DNA from: an uncultured Sulfitobacter sp. | Lineage (GTDB): Bacteria > Pseudomonadota > Alphaproteobacteria > Rhodobacterales > Rhodobacteraceae | DNA length: 64,000 nucleotides | NCBI RefSeq assembly: GCF_947497275.1 | Contig: NZ_CANMFS010000007.1 | Span: 16,955-80,954, forward strand | Direction: 5' to 3' | Shown here: positions 42,862 to 51,291 of the stretch, in pieces | Layout: the number at the start of each line of letters is the position of its first letter | Numbering within the stretch: position 1 is the stretch's first letter | Translations under genes and position numbers: made by a program | The notes under the pieces: model-generated | Seen by the model: the letters and a program-made list of their open reading frames with translations, nothing else | Told to the model about the DNA's origin: nothing | Database searches by the model: none

Positions 42862-42882
42862 TGTCGTGTTCCCCTTCAGGCG

Positions 42883-42926
42883 GCGGGGCGCAAATTGCGC
42901 CCCGCTCGACCGGTCCTTTCGACCGG
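42883..42926 (-). terminator. Two hairpins between TAXI receptor and permease genes
   Basis: GCGGGGCGC / GCGCCCCGC (42883-42905, loop of 5) and CCGGTC / GACCGG (42910-42926 region, loop CTTTC) lie in the 90-bp gap. Neither has a T-tract. They probably stabilise the receptor mRNA or reduce permease expression, as with the hairpins at 16622 and 56579. Confidence 0.6.
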
Positions 42927-42951
42927 CGGCGTGACCGTCCGCAGTGCGGAA

Positions 42952-43923
42952 TCAGTTACCCACGGCTTCTTTCCAGTAGCGCGCCGCGCCCGGATGATAG
43001 ACGATACCGGCCTCCATCGTCGCGACGGCATCGGCGGCGGTATCGTACTCCGCCAATTGCGGCCAGGCCTCGACCAGCAGGTCCATGTTCTGGTGGATGC
43101 TGCGCGAGATGTCATAGGCCGTGTCGTCGTCCATGACGCCCGTTCGTGTCAGGAAAAAGACGTTGAGCTTGGGCACCCGCATCTCCTCGGACCCCGCAAT
43201 AAGACCTGCGGGAAGGGTTGTGAAACCGACGCCTTCCATGGCTTGTGTCGCCGCTTTCTCCTGCTCTTCGGAGAACCCGATCAACCGCATCTCTGTGCTG
43301 GTCATCAACTCTTGCAAGGTCGCATCTACAGAGTTTGCGGCCCCGTATTTGCTGTAACCGATAATCTGGCGGTTCTTGATGCCTTCCACCGCGTCCCCGA
43401 CGGCTCCGTGCACGAGGTCGGCGTTGATGTCGAACATCGACAGGACGGTGGTTGTCAGGTTCTCGGCAGCCGATCCGCGAATACCTGGATTGAATTTCTT
43501 GCCATCCAGATCGCCAAGCGTAGTCACACCCGATGCTTCGGTTGCGGCAATCAGCAACACCGACGCGCTGTAGGGATACAGCGCCACCGTATCGGCAATG
43601 GCGTTTCCGTCGAACTTGCCGGTTCCGTTTCGGGCAGCGATCAGAATGTCAGTGGTGGCAAGGCCAAGATCGATTTCATCCCGCGCGAGGCGCAGGACAT
43701 TGTCCACGCTGGCGCCGGTCTCGATCACGTTGACGGTGGTATCCTCCATACCGGTCTCGATCGCCTTGCTCATCGCGACCGAGATCGTAAAGTGGCTGGA
43801 CGTCGGGCTCGTGGTCCCCATCGTAAGGTCCTTGGCCGAAACCGCGCCGCCCACAAGAAGGGCACTCAACGCCACTGCGGCACCGATGGCCCCCCTGCTC
43901 CCGATTGTTTTGCGTTTGAACAT
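42952..43923 (-). CDS. TAXI-family TRAP transporter substrate-binding protein
   Basis: This 323-residue periplasmic receptor has a signal peptide (residues about 1-29, ending AVSAKD) and the TAXI layout: LTMGTTSPTSSHFTISVAMSKAIE, DEIDLGLATTDIL and the loop LGDLDGKKFNPGIRGS. ATG 43923 follows GGGAGGAAGAC; an upstream ATG at 43959 is less likely. TAXI receptors usually bind dicarboxylates, glutamate-like or other organic acids. Next to the CoA-transferase genes it probably supplies their substrate. Confidence 0.9.
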   Translation of the reverse strand: MFKRKTIGSRGAIGAAVALSALLVGGAVSAKDLTMGTTSPTSSHFTISVAMSKAIETGMEDTTVNVIETGASVDNVLRLARDEIDLGLATTDILIAARNGTGKFDGNAIADTVALYPYSASVLLIAATEASGVTTLGDLDGKKFNPGIRGSAAENLTTTVLSMFDINADLVHGAVGDAVEGIKNRQIIGYSKYGAANSVDATLQELMTSTEMRLIGFSEEQEKAATQAMEGVGFTTLPAGLIAGSEEMRVPKLNVFFLTRTGVMDDDTAYDISRSIHQNMDLLVEAWPQLAEYDTAADAVATMEAGIVYHPGAARYWKEAVGN

Positions 43924-43966
43924 GTCTTCCTCCCAGTTGTTGTTCAGAATTACCCGCACTTGCGCG

Positions 43967-44734
43967 TCAGGCGCGCAAAGTTCCGGTCTTGTCGATCCGC
44001 TCGCGCAGCGCGGTCAGTTCCTCCTCTGTTGGCAGCGGCGTTTGTGGCACGTCCTGAGTGATCCCAAGATCAAACCCCGTGTGGCGCTGAACCTCTGCGG
44101 CCGTATGGCCCGCGTGGACCGATTTCAGCCGCATCCGCAGCGTCTCCGGGTCGAAATCCAGAACTGCGCGGGGTGTCACTACGAACCGCGGCCCTTCATT
44201 GGTCAGGCCGGCGGCGCGCTTCGCCTCGGGGCCGGAAAGATGCCCCGGTATGGTGATGAAATCTACTTTCTCGACAAAATTCCGCGCCGTATGAAGCGTC
44301 GGGCAGATGTAGAACCGCGTCGACGTGTGGCAGTAGGACAGGTTGGCCGCCCCCGGCCCTCGCATCCCCGGCGCGTGCAGCGTGCCACCCACGTGATGCA
44401 GGTTGATGTTGCCATAGGCGTCGTGCTGCAACCCGCTGTGAAAGAAGAAATCCAGCCCGTGATGGCTGTGGCCGAACAGCTCGATGAACGTCTCGGCGGC
44501 CTCGCAGCGGCCCAAGGCGCGGTCGTCCAGCATAGAGGGATAGAGCCGTCCCGGCTCGGGGTTGAAGAACATCTCTCCGCCGACTGTCAGGTTGGGTGCG
44601 CGCAGTTCGCGCGCCAGCGCGATCGCCGCCATAGGCACCAGAGCCGCAGCACCCGCCGCACCCAATTCGCCATCGGCCAGGTCGCGGGCCAGCACCACGA
44701 CCATCTGCTCAAGGGGGGAAATCGCAGCCCTCAT
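43967..44734 (-). CDS. Class I CoA-transferase subunit B (GctB/IpdB-like)
   Basis: This 255-residue protein is a beta subunit of the two-chain glutaconate-CoA-transferase family. It shows LTVGGEMFFNPEPGRL in the active-site loop region, GLDFFFHSGLQHDAYGNINLHHVGG and VTPRAVLDFDPETLRM, a C-terminal sequence pattern shared with the IpdB branch, whose members open the last steroid ring rather than transfer CoA. The visible loop has a Glu, but I cannot align it well enough to say whether it is the catalytic Glu. It overlaps subunit A by 4 bp. Confidence 0.8.
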   Translation of the reverse strand: MRAAISPLEQMVVVLARDLADGELGAAGAAALVPMAAIALARELRAPNLTVGGEMFFNPEPGRLYPSMLDDRALGRCEAAETFIELFGHSHHGLDFFFHSGLQHDAYGNINLHHVGGTLHAPGMRGPGAANLSYCHTSTRFYICPTLHTARNFVEKVDFITIPGHLSGPEAKRAAGLTNEGPRFVVTPRAVLDFDPETLRMRLKSVHAGHTAAEVQRHTGFDLGITQDVPQTPLPTEEELTALRERIDKTGTLRA

Positions 44735-45669
44735 CCTTTCCGCGCCTCCGCGCTAAGCTGCGCGAGATATTCTGCGCCCCCGACTGTTTTGATATAGTCT
44801 TCCTGATCTTTCGGCCCGGTCACATGGCGCGCGATGTAGGCATCCAGCCCCTCGCTGTCGCCGGCCCGGGCGGCATCGCCCAGATCGGCGTAGGCGTCGA
44901 TATGATCCTCGTCCATCGCGTAATTGGGGAAGCTCGCGGTGGGGTGTGCGCCGTAAGGCACCTCGACCACGGCGTCGACATAGTGTGACGGCACCGTCAC
45001 CCGTGACGGGTCGTCAAGGATCACCTCGTCCGACACGATCCTGTCCACACTGGCGATGACCATGTCCGAGGCCCGTGCCATCAGCTGATCGGCATAGACC
45101 ATCGTGCTGAGATGGCGCAGGTTCCCCCAACGGTCAGCTTCCTGCGCGTGCAGGAAGGTGACGCTGGGCCGGATCGGTCCGACGGCGTGGATGCGGCGAC
45201 CCGAAAACGGACAGTCGATTTCGCGGATCAGCGGATTGTGCTTCAGCACGTCCGACCCGCGCAACGCGTCGATCGGCTGAAACGGCACACCGTGGGCCGA
45301 GGCCATAAGCCCCCCCACCACGGTCAGCGCGTCCAGCGCATGGGCCGTAACCTGCCCCGCCTCGACCGCGCTTCGAAAATTGGGGCACAGACGATTCTCC
45401 AGCGTGACGCCGGGTATGAACACCTGCTCGACGGCGCCCGCCGCGATCATCAGATCGACGTCATAGCCCGCACCGGGCGAGGAATAGACATGCAAGCCCT
45501 TTGCGCCCGCCGCCAACAACCCGCGCACCAGTGCGACCGGCCTGCCCTGCTTGAACAGCCCGCCAAGGCACAAGTCCGGACGTTCCCGCAAAGCGTCCCG
45601 GGCCTGACGCGCTGCGTCTTGCAGCCCCGTGACCTTGCTGCGGCGCGTGAGTGTCGTTTGGCCTTCCAT
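44731..45669 (-). CDS. Class I CoA-transferase subunit A (GctA/IpdA-like)
   Basis: This 312-residue alpha subunit has LCLGGLFKQGRPVALVRGLLAAGAKGLHV, the glycine loop GAGYDVDLMIAAGAVEQVFIPG, CPNFRSAVEAG, and FLHAQEADRWGNLRH, as in glutaconate-CoA-transferase A and IpdA. ATG 45669 has only a distant GGAG, so its start is less certain; an open frame continues upstream to 46050 but runs over the neighbouring membrane-protein gene. Together with subunit B it could transfer CoA or hydrolyse a cyclic beta-diketo acyl-CoA. The CACATATGTG site lies 122 bp upstream. Confidence 0.8.
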   Translation of the reverse strand: MEGQTTLTRRSKVTGLQDAARQARDALRERPDLCLGGLFKQGRPVALVRGLLAAGAKGLHVYSSPGAGYDVDLMIAAGAVEQVFIPGVTLENRLCPNFRSAVEAGQVTAHALDALTVVGGLMASAHGVPFQPIDALRGSDVLKHNPLIREIDCPFSGRRIHAVGPIRPSVTFLHAQEADRWGNLRHLSTMVYADQLMARASDMVIASVDRIVSDEVILDDPSRVTVPSHYVDAVVEVPYGAHPTASFPNYAMDEDHIDAYADLGDAARAGDSEGLDAYIARHVTGPKDQEDYIKTVGGAEYLAQLSAEARKG

Positions 45670-45791
45670 TGTTCGGTACGTCGCTCCGATGCTGCTGTTT
45701 TCCCGGGCCGACCGCCCGGGGTTTTCGCAGAACAACTGTACTGGAACGCACGCGATCCAGCACCTTCCGGGATGCGACAGGGAGGATCGAA

Positions 45792-45801
45792 CACATATGT
45801 G
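45792..45801. promoter_or_regulatory. CACATATGTG site 1, putative IclR operator
   Basis: A perfect 10-bp palindrome, flanked on the minus strand as TCGCACATATGTGTTCGA, lies 122 bp upstream of the CoA-transferase A start. The same core occurs at 47542 and 52907. On the minus strand it reads in the direction of the genes it precedes. Confidence 0.6.
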
Positions 45802-45832
45802 CGATTGTCCGCGCAGGGCGCAGATCAGGACA

Positions 45833-47260
45833 TCAGAGCAGCCCTGCCGCGACACCGCCCGCAACAATGAGGGCAATGAGAAGGATGCTGACCAAACCGA
45901 ATAGCCCGTTCCATCCCAAACCGATGGTGAGGGGCCGTTCCCCCACGATGGAAGACGCATAAACGACGGCGGTGATGGCAGGCCCCATGCAAATGATGCT
46001 GCTCCATCCCCCAGCCAGCGCAAGGCCCAGAGCAAGGGGCGATAAACCATCCACGCCGATGCGGATGACCACTTCCGCCAGCAGCACCACCGAGATCATT
46101 GGGTGCACACCCAGCAGCCCCGTCAGGAACACCGTGATGATCAACAGCACAACCGTCACGACAGGCCGCGTTGCGATCCAGCCGAGATGGTCGGCAATCC
46201 ACTCGACGGGAACGACCTCCAATGCGACGAGGCCGATGAATCCCGCCGAAGCGATAACGCTCATTTCGGTCGCGAATCCCGGTGCCTGCTTCACGAACCG
46301 TCGCGACATGTCGGAAATGCTGCCGACGCCCTTGCGCAGACCCGACCAGAGAAGCGCATAAACCGGCACGATGGTGATCAGGACGGTCTGGAAACTGTAT
46401 TCCGTCGCCCTGTCCAGTACCACGACCACGCCACCCAGCATAAGGATATGACCTGCAACGACCACGACCGACCAACGGGCCCAGCCCGGCAAGCCCCCGG
46501 TCAGGGGCGCAACCCTGCCGCGCGACGACGGCGGACGCCACCATTCGACCGTGTCGAACAACCACCCCAAAAGGAAAAGCACGCCAGCCAGCGCGAGCCC
46601 GAATGGCGCCAGATGTGCCCATTCAAGACCCGGGATCGTAAGGATCATCAGATTGAGGGCGATCCCGAACGGCGTCCAGAACGCGATGGATGAAAACCCC
46701 CGCATACAGGCGCTTACCATCCTGCGCTTGCGAGCCTCGTACACCAAATCATCCATTTCATGGCGATGGGCCTGCAGACCCTTCATGATGATCTCCAGCA
46801 TCACGCCTAGCCCGCCGAGGTTCAAAAGCACCCCGAACAAGTGACCCCCCGCGCCCAAAGATGCGTAGCGGCGGGTCGGCGGCTGCAACGTCAGGAACTC
46901 TCCGGCAACTTCCACAACCGGGTCCTGTATGGCCGCAATGCGCAGGAATGCGACAGCCGTCAGCAGCGCGGACAGGAAAACGACACGCGCCGCGGCCTCT
47001 GCGAAAATGCGCGTTCCGATACCATCGGCCAGCGCCAAAACGGCAATCGCGAACGAGAATGATAGCAGCACCCATCCGACCCGGGCAATGTGGCGGAACG
47101 CGACCAGGAGATAGATGCCGAAAAACGGCACGACCGCACCCGAAACACCGTTGCCGGGAAAGGCACCCTGCGCGATGCCGCCGCCAAGACAGATCGTCAG
47201 GCAGACAGCAGCAACCGGGTTGCGTGCGGCGGGCCGTTTCAGAGCATCAATGAACGGCAT
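45833..47260 (-). CDS. Multi-pass inner-membrane protein of unknown family, putative transporter
   Basis: I do not recognise this 475-residue protein. It is strongly hydrophobic, with about twelve likely membrane segments, a soluble loop around residues 140-185 (FLTLQPPTRRYASLGAGGH, HEMDDLVYEARKRRM) and another around 245-265 (DTVEWWRPPSSRGR). Late motifs are LLGVHPMISVVLLAEV and GWSSIICMGPAI, which look like the paired re-entrant or ligand loops of ion-coupled carriers. The first ATG is 47260, with GTG 47266 as alternative; no clear ribosome-binding site is seen. It is upstream of the CoA-transferase and TAXI genes on the same strand, so it may move the substrate or product of that pathway. 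Confidence 0.7.
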   Translation of the reverse strand: MPFIDALKRPAARNPVAAVCLTICLGGGIAQGAFPGNGVSGAVVPFFGIYLLVAFRHIARVGWVLLSFSFAIAVLALADGIGTRIFAEAAARVVFLSALLTAVAFLRIAAIQDPVVEVAGEFLTLQPPTRRYASLGAGGHLFGVLLNLGGLGVMLEIIMKGLQAHRHEMDDLVYEARKRRMVSACMRGFSSIAFWTPFGIALNLMILTIPGLEWAHLAPFGLALAGVLFLLGWLFDTVEWWRPPSSRGRVAPLTGGLPGWARWSVVVVAGHILMLGGVVVVLDRATEYSFQTVLITIVPVYALLWSGLRKGVGSISDMSRRFVKQAPGFATEMSVIASAGFIGLVALEVVPVEWIADHLGWIATRPVVTVVLLIITVFLTGLLGVHPMISVVLLAEVVIRIGVDGLSPLALGLALAGGWSSIICMGPAITAVVYASSIVGERPLTIGLGWNGLFGLVSILLIALIVAGGVAAGLL

Positions 47261-47266
47261 CTGCAC

Positions 47267-47624
47267 CCGCTGTTACGAGGCATTCGGCCCGCCTGCAAAG
47301 CTGCGGCAGTTCCGGACACGCTGGTCGGGCTGGGATATCGCAGATGCCAACTCCCTCTGCGGCGGCCCGCAATGCGCCTGTGTCTTCTAGACCATTCACG
47401 CAGACATCCCCAACCGCAGTTGCGCTTCGCTTCGAAGTTATTCCGACGCGTCCGGCGTCTTATCTCCGAAGGGTTCAGATGACAGATGGCCGTCAGGCTG
47501 CTCTAACCCGGCGGGGATCACAACGCGATAGCCCAGTTCAACACATATGTGCGAAAAGGGGGTCATCCGAATTGATAGCACCTCCTGACTTGAGGCAATG
47601 TGCAGTACCAGAGAGGATCAGGAC
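47267..47624. other. Divergent promoter region with CACATATGTG site 2
   Basis: These 358 bp separate the membrane-protein gene (minus) from the MmgE/PrpD gene (plus). Apart from the palindrome at 47542 I see no gene; short open frames here have no ribosome-binding site or recognisable motif. Confidence 0.6.
47542..47551. promoter_or_regulatory. CACATATGTG site 2, putative IclR operator
   Basis: The palindrome, with flanks TTTCGCACATATGTGTTGAA on the minus strand, lies 73 bp before the MmgE/PrpD start and 281 bp from the membrane-protein start. Flanks agree with site 1 at seven or more positions beyond the core. Confidence 0.6.
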
Positions 47625-49055
47625 ATGGTCAGCGATTTCACCCGCCGTCTGACGCGGTTCATTTCCGCACGGCATCGGCTGGACACGCCGAATGCCGAGC
47701 AGGCCGCGCTATGCGTGGAAGATACGGTGGCTGTTATCTACGGCGGCTGGCACGCGCCGGTGGTCCGCCGACTGGCGGCACTTGAAGGGGACGAGGCCGC
47801 AACGCCGGTGGGTTCCGTCGGAAAGCGCGGCGTCGAACGGGTCGCGTTCCTCAACGCCGTTGCAGGTCATGCGCTGGATTTCGATGATGTCCACACCCTC
47901 AGAGTCACCCACCCCAGTGTAGTGCTGGTGCCCGCGCTGCTGGCCATGGCAGAGGCTCGACCCGAGACGACCGCCCGCGTCGGCCCCGCGCTTGCGGTGG
48001 GAACAGCCGTCAATGTGGCGCTGGGTCAGGTTCTGGGCTTTGGTCACTACGCCAAGGGCTGGCACGCCACCTCGACGATCGGGGCAGTGGCGGCGGCGGC
48101 GGCGGTCGCGCATCAGCTTGCCCTTGACGAAGCGGCAATTTGCAACGCGCTGGCGCTGGCCGCATCGCAGGCCGGTGGATTGCAAATCAATTTCGGCGCG
48201 ATGGCCAAGCCGATCCAGGCCGGCAATGCCGCCCTTGTCGGGGTGCGGGCCGCCCGCATGGCCGAGGTCGGAATCACCGGTACGCCCGATATTTTCGCGC
48301 CGCGCGGATTCTTCGATCTTTATGCCGGTCCGGACGGGCTTGCTGCCGACCCTGCCAAGGTGGAGCCAAGAATTGATCTCGGCAGCGTGTCACGCAAGCT
48401 TTATCCCTGCTGCTATCTCACCCACAGGATGATCGCCGCCGGGCGGCACCTTTACGCCCAACGCGGAGGAAACGCGGTGCCCGATGGCTCTGTGATCGAA
48501 ATGACAGTGCCAAAGGGCGTCATGCTGCCCTTGCATATCGTTGATCCCAACGACGGAACAGAAGCCAAGTTCTGCGCCGCCTATACCTTGTCGGCGGCCC
48601 TGCATCAGGGCCGGGTCGGGCTTGCGGATTTCGAGGGCGACAGCCCTCACCGCCCCGAGATTCGCCGGCTCATGAGCATGGTAAACATCGAAACCGAACC
48701 GGACGCCGGACCGGATCGCGTCGGTGTGGACCACGGGGCGGTCCATGTCCGCCTGCGCAGGGAGAACGAAACCCTTGCCGAAACCTCGGTCGCGGCGCAT
48801 CCCGGTTCGCCCGCAGACCCGGCAAGTCCCTCCGAGATCGGCGAGAAGATCGCCGATTGTCTTGAGAAATACCGCAAGGTCGGCGGCACGCCACCCGCCA
48901 CTGGCGCGTTTCGTAAGGAACTGCGCACACGTCTTCATTTGCCGCCGCTGCGCGATCCGGCGACCCCCAATGGCAAATCGGACCGGTCCCGGAACAGAAC
49001 ACCGAGACAGGGCGTGGCTGCCGCCAACCAAGCACCTATTGAAAGGACCACCTGA
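47625..49055 (+). CDS. MmgE/PrpD-family protein
   Basis: This 476-residue protein belongs to the MmgE/PrpD family, which includes 2-methylcitrate dehydratase and cis-aconitate decarboxylase. Visible family segments are GHALDFDDVH at about residues 83-92, THPSVVLVPALLA, GWHATSTIGAVAAAAA, and the SVSRKLYPCCYLTHRMIAA region. ATG 47625 follows AGAGGATCAGG. The C-terminal 40 residues are Pro/Arg-rich and not conserved in the family. It is the first gene of a unit with two dehydrogenases, each overlapping its neighbour. A dehydration or decarboxylation step on a tricarboxylic-like or hydroxydicarboxylic intermediate is inferred; the true substrate is unknown. Confidence 0.85.
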   Translation: MVSDFTRRLTRFISARHRLDTPNAEQAALCVEDTVAVIYGGWHAPVVRRLAALEGDEAATPVGSVGKRGVERVAFLNAVAGHALDFDDVHTLRVTHPSVVLVPALLAMAEARPETTARVGPALAVGTAVNVALGQVLGFGHYAKGWHATSTIGAVAAAAAVAHQLALDEAAICNALALAASQAGGLQINFGAMAKPIQAGNAALVGVRAARMAEVGITGTPDIFAPRGFFDLYAGPDGLAADPAKVEPRIDLGSVSRKLYPCCYLTHRMIAAGRHLYAQRGGNAVPDGSVIEMTVPKGVMLPLHIVDPNDGTEAKFCAAYTLSAALHQGRVGLADFEGDSPHRPEIRRLMSMVNIETEPDAGPDRVGVDHGAVHVRLRRENETLAETSVAAHPGSPADPASPSEIGEKIADCLEKYRKVGGTPPATGAFRKELRTRLHLPPLRDPATPNGKSDRSRNRTPRQGVAAANQAPIERTT

Positions 49056-50113
49056 TGGAATCGATGATCCATGACATGGCCGAGCGGCTTTTCCGCGACC
49101 ATGTCAGCCACGGCCTGCGCGCGGATGCCGCTGCAGGGCAATGCCCCGAGACGCTCTGGACCCGGATCGAAGAGGCCGGGCTGCACATGGCCCTGGTGCC
49201 CGAAGAGGCTGGCGGTTTCGGCGTGCCCGCCGCCGAGGCGCTTGGGCTGGTGCGCATTGCCGGTGCGCACGGGTTGCCGTTGCCTCTGGCCGAAACACTG
49301 ATTGCAAATGCGGTACTGGCGGGCGGGGGTCTGGCGCTGCCGCGCGGCAGGCTGACCATCGCCGAGGGCGCGGCGCTGCGGCTGGAACGGCGCGGCGGTG
49401 CACTCCATGCGAGCGGGCACATGGCGATGGTGCCTTTTGCCCGCTGGGCGGACCGGATCGTGACCATCGTCGCGCTGGACGGCGTCGATCATGTTCTGTC
49501 CCTGCCGGTCAAGGATCTGACAGTCACCCCAGCGCAGGATCTTGCGGGGATGCCGCGCGACGATGTTGCGGTCGACCTTGCGCTAACGGACGCCGATGCC
49601 GCTCCCGCGCACCGATCGATGGGCGGAATGCGCGGGCTTGGTGCGCTTGTCCGCAGTCTGGCCACGGCCGGCGCGCTGGAGACTATCCTGCGGATGAGCG
49701 TCGAATACGCCAATGACCGGGTTCAATTCGGGCGGCCGATCGGCAAGTTTCAGTCGATACAACAGTACCTTGCGACATTGGCCGGAGAAACCGCCGCAGC
49801 GCGTGCGGCCGCCGAAATGGCGGCCGGCAGCTATGACACCGCCGCCTTCGCGCTGACCGTCGCCGCCGCCAAAAGCCGCTCCGGAGAAGCTGCGCAGACG
49901 GTTGGTGCGCTGGCTCACCAGATTCACGGGGCCATCGGCTATACCGAGGAACATGCGCTGCACCATTTCACCAAACGGATCTGGAGCTGGCGAGACGAGT
50001 TCGGCACCGAATTGGACTGGAACCGGGAATTGGGGCGTGCCGCCCTGTCGAGCCCCCACGACACTTTCTGGCACTTCATCACCGACAGCACTGCACAAGG
50101 CGTTCTGACATGA
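49055..50113 (+). CDS. Acyl-CoA dehydrogenase, short partner of a pair
   Basis: This 352-residue ACAD is shorter than normal and diverged in the middle domain: the usual (T/S)EP...GSD flavin segment is not visible, while DRVQFGRPIGKFQSIQ and QIHGAIGYTEEHALHHFTKR are. There is no Glu in the helix-G position (GALETILRMS) and no C-terminal YEGT motif; it ends W..ELDWNRELGRA. Its stop overlaps the start of the long partner at 50110 (ATGA). Short/long adjacent pairs of this kind form alpha2-beta2 dehydrogenases in steroid catabolism, where only one chain carries the base and flavin is bound at the interface. A heteromer is therefore inferred. Confidence 0.87.
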   Translation: MESMIHDMAERLFRDHVSHGLRADAAAGQCPETLWTRIEEAGLHMALVPEEAGGFGVPAAEALGLVRIAGAHGLPLPLAETLIANAVLAGGGLALPRGRLTIAEGAALRLERRGGALHASGHMAMVPFARWADRIVTIVALDGVDHVLSLPVKDLTVTPAQDLAGMPRDDVAVDLALTDADAAPAHRSMGGMRGLGALVRSLATAGALETILRMSVEYANDRVQFGRPIGKFQSIQQYLATLAGETAAARAAAEMAAGSYDTAAFALTVAAAKSRSGEAAQTVGALAHQIHGAIGYTEEHALHHFTKRIWSWRDEFGTELDWNRELGRAALSSPHDTFWHFITDSTAQGVLT

Positions 50114-51258
50114 CACTCACCGCATTTCCCCCGCCCCCGTCGGGGGCCGATCACAACGACCTGCGCCAAGAGGTCCGCGCGTTCCTGGCCGAGGAACTGG
50201 CCGATTTCTCGCCCGAGAAGCGTGCGAGATCATGGAACGGGTTCAGCCGGGACTTCTCGCGCAAGCTGGCGCAACGCGGCTGGGTAGGTATGACCTTTCC
50301 CGAGGAATACGGAGGCCACGCGCGTAGCGCGCTGGAACGCTATGTCGTGTCCGAAGAACTGCTGGCCGCCGGCGCGCCGGTAATCGCGCACTGGATCGCC
50401 GACCGCCAAAGTGGCCCTCTGATTCTGGCCAAGGGAACCGAAGAGCAAAAACGCGCGATCGTGCCGCGCATCGCTGCGGGCGAGCTGTGTTTCTGTATCG
50501 GGATGAGCGAACCCGATTCCGGCTCTGACCTCGCGGCGACGCGCACCGTCGCCACCGAAGTCGAGGGCGGTTTCCGCGTCAACGGCACCAAGGTCTGGAC
50601 GACCTACGCCCATGTGGCCGATTATATGATCCTGTTTTGCCGCACCGGCAAGAGCGACGACCGCCACGGCGGGATGAGCCAGCTTCTGGTCGACCTCAAG
50701 GCCACGAAAAATATCCAGATCAGCCCGATCATCGACTTGGCCGGAGAGCATCATTTCAATCAGGTGATCTTCGATGACACGTTCCTGCCATCCGACGCTC
50801 TTCTGGGCGAAAAGGGCGAGGGCTGGTCACAAGTCATGAGCGAACTGGCTTTCGAACGCAGCGGCCCGGAACGGTTCCTGTCGTCCTTTGCCCTGATCGA
50901 GGAACTGATCCGACTGCTGCGCATCGACGCCACAGAGGCCCAACAAGCCGAGATCGGTCGCCTGTCCGCGCATCTGATGGTCCTGCGGCAAATGTCGCGC
51001 TCGGTCGCCGGGATGCTGAACGAGGGCAATAACCCCGCGCTTCAGGCCGCCATCGTCAAGGATCTCGGCGCGCTCTTCGAACAGGATATCCCGCGTCTGG
51101 CCCGCAGCCTGATCTCACGTCCGGCCGTGCCCGGAGGACGCGACAGCTATGCGGCGGTGCTGGCCTATACCGAACTTGCGGTGCCGTCGTTCTCGCTCCG
51201 GGGGGGCACCCGCGAGATCCTGCGCGGCATCATCGCACGCGGGTTGGGCCTGCGGTAA
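50110..51258 (+). CDS. Acyl-CoA dehydrogenase, long partner of a pair
   Basis: This 382-residue ACAD keeps MTFPEEYGGHARSALERY, GMSEPDSGSDLAATRTVA, VWTTYAHVADYMILF and a Glu in LAFERSGPERF, the presumed catalytic position; the C-terminus reads RGGTREILRGIIARGLGL. It lacks the IHGGxGF segment normally found near residue 330, which instead is present in the short partner at 49055. The complementary presence and absence of motifs supports assembly of the two proteins into one enzyme. It ends the unit and converges with iclR. Confidence 0.9.
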   Translation: MTLTAFPPPPSGADHNDLRQEVRAFLAEELADFSPEKRARSWNGFSRDFSRKLAQRGWVGMTFPEEYGGHARSALERYVVSEELLAAGAPVIAHWIADRQSGPLILAKGTEEQKRAIVPRIAAGELCFCIGMSEPDSGSDLAATRTVATEVEGGFRVNGTKVWTTYAHVADYMILFCRTGKSDDRHGGMSQLLVDLKATKNIQISPIIDLAGEHHFNQVIFDDTFLPSDALLGEKGEGWSQVMSELAFERSGPERFLSSFALIEELIRLLRIDATEAQQAEIGRLSAHLMVLRQMSRSVAGMLNEGNNPALQAAIVKDLGALFEQDIPRLARSLISRPAVPGGRDSYAAVLAYTELAVPSFSLRGGTREILRGIIARGLGLR

Positions 51259-51291
51259 CGAAGGGGTCCGACCGGACGGATCGGCGCGCAC

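Noticed and set aside
45670..46050. N-terminal extension of CoA-transferase subunit A by 127 residues
   Set aside because: It would overlap the membrane-protein gene on the same strand and cross the CACATATGTG site; its translation is unlike any CoA-transferase N-terminus.
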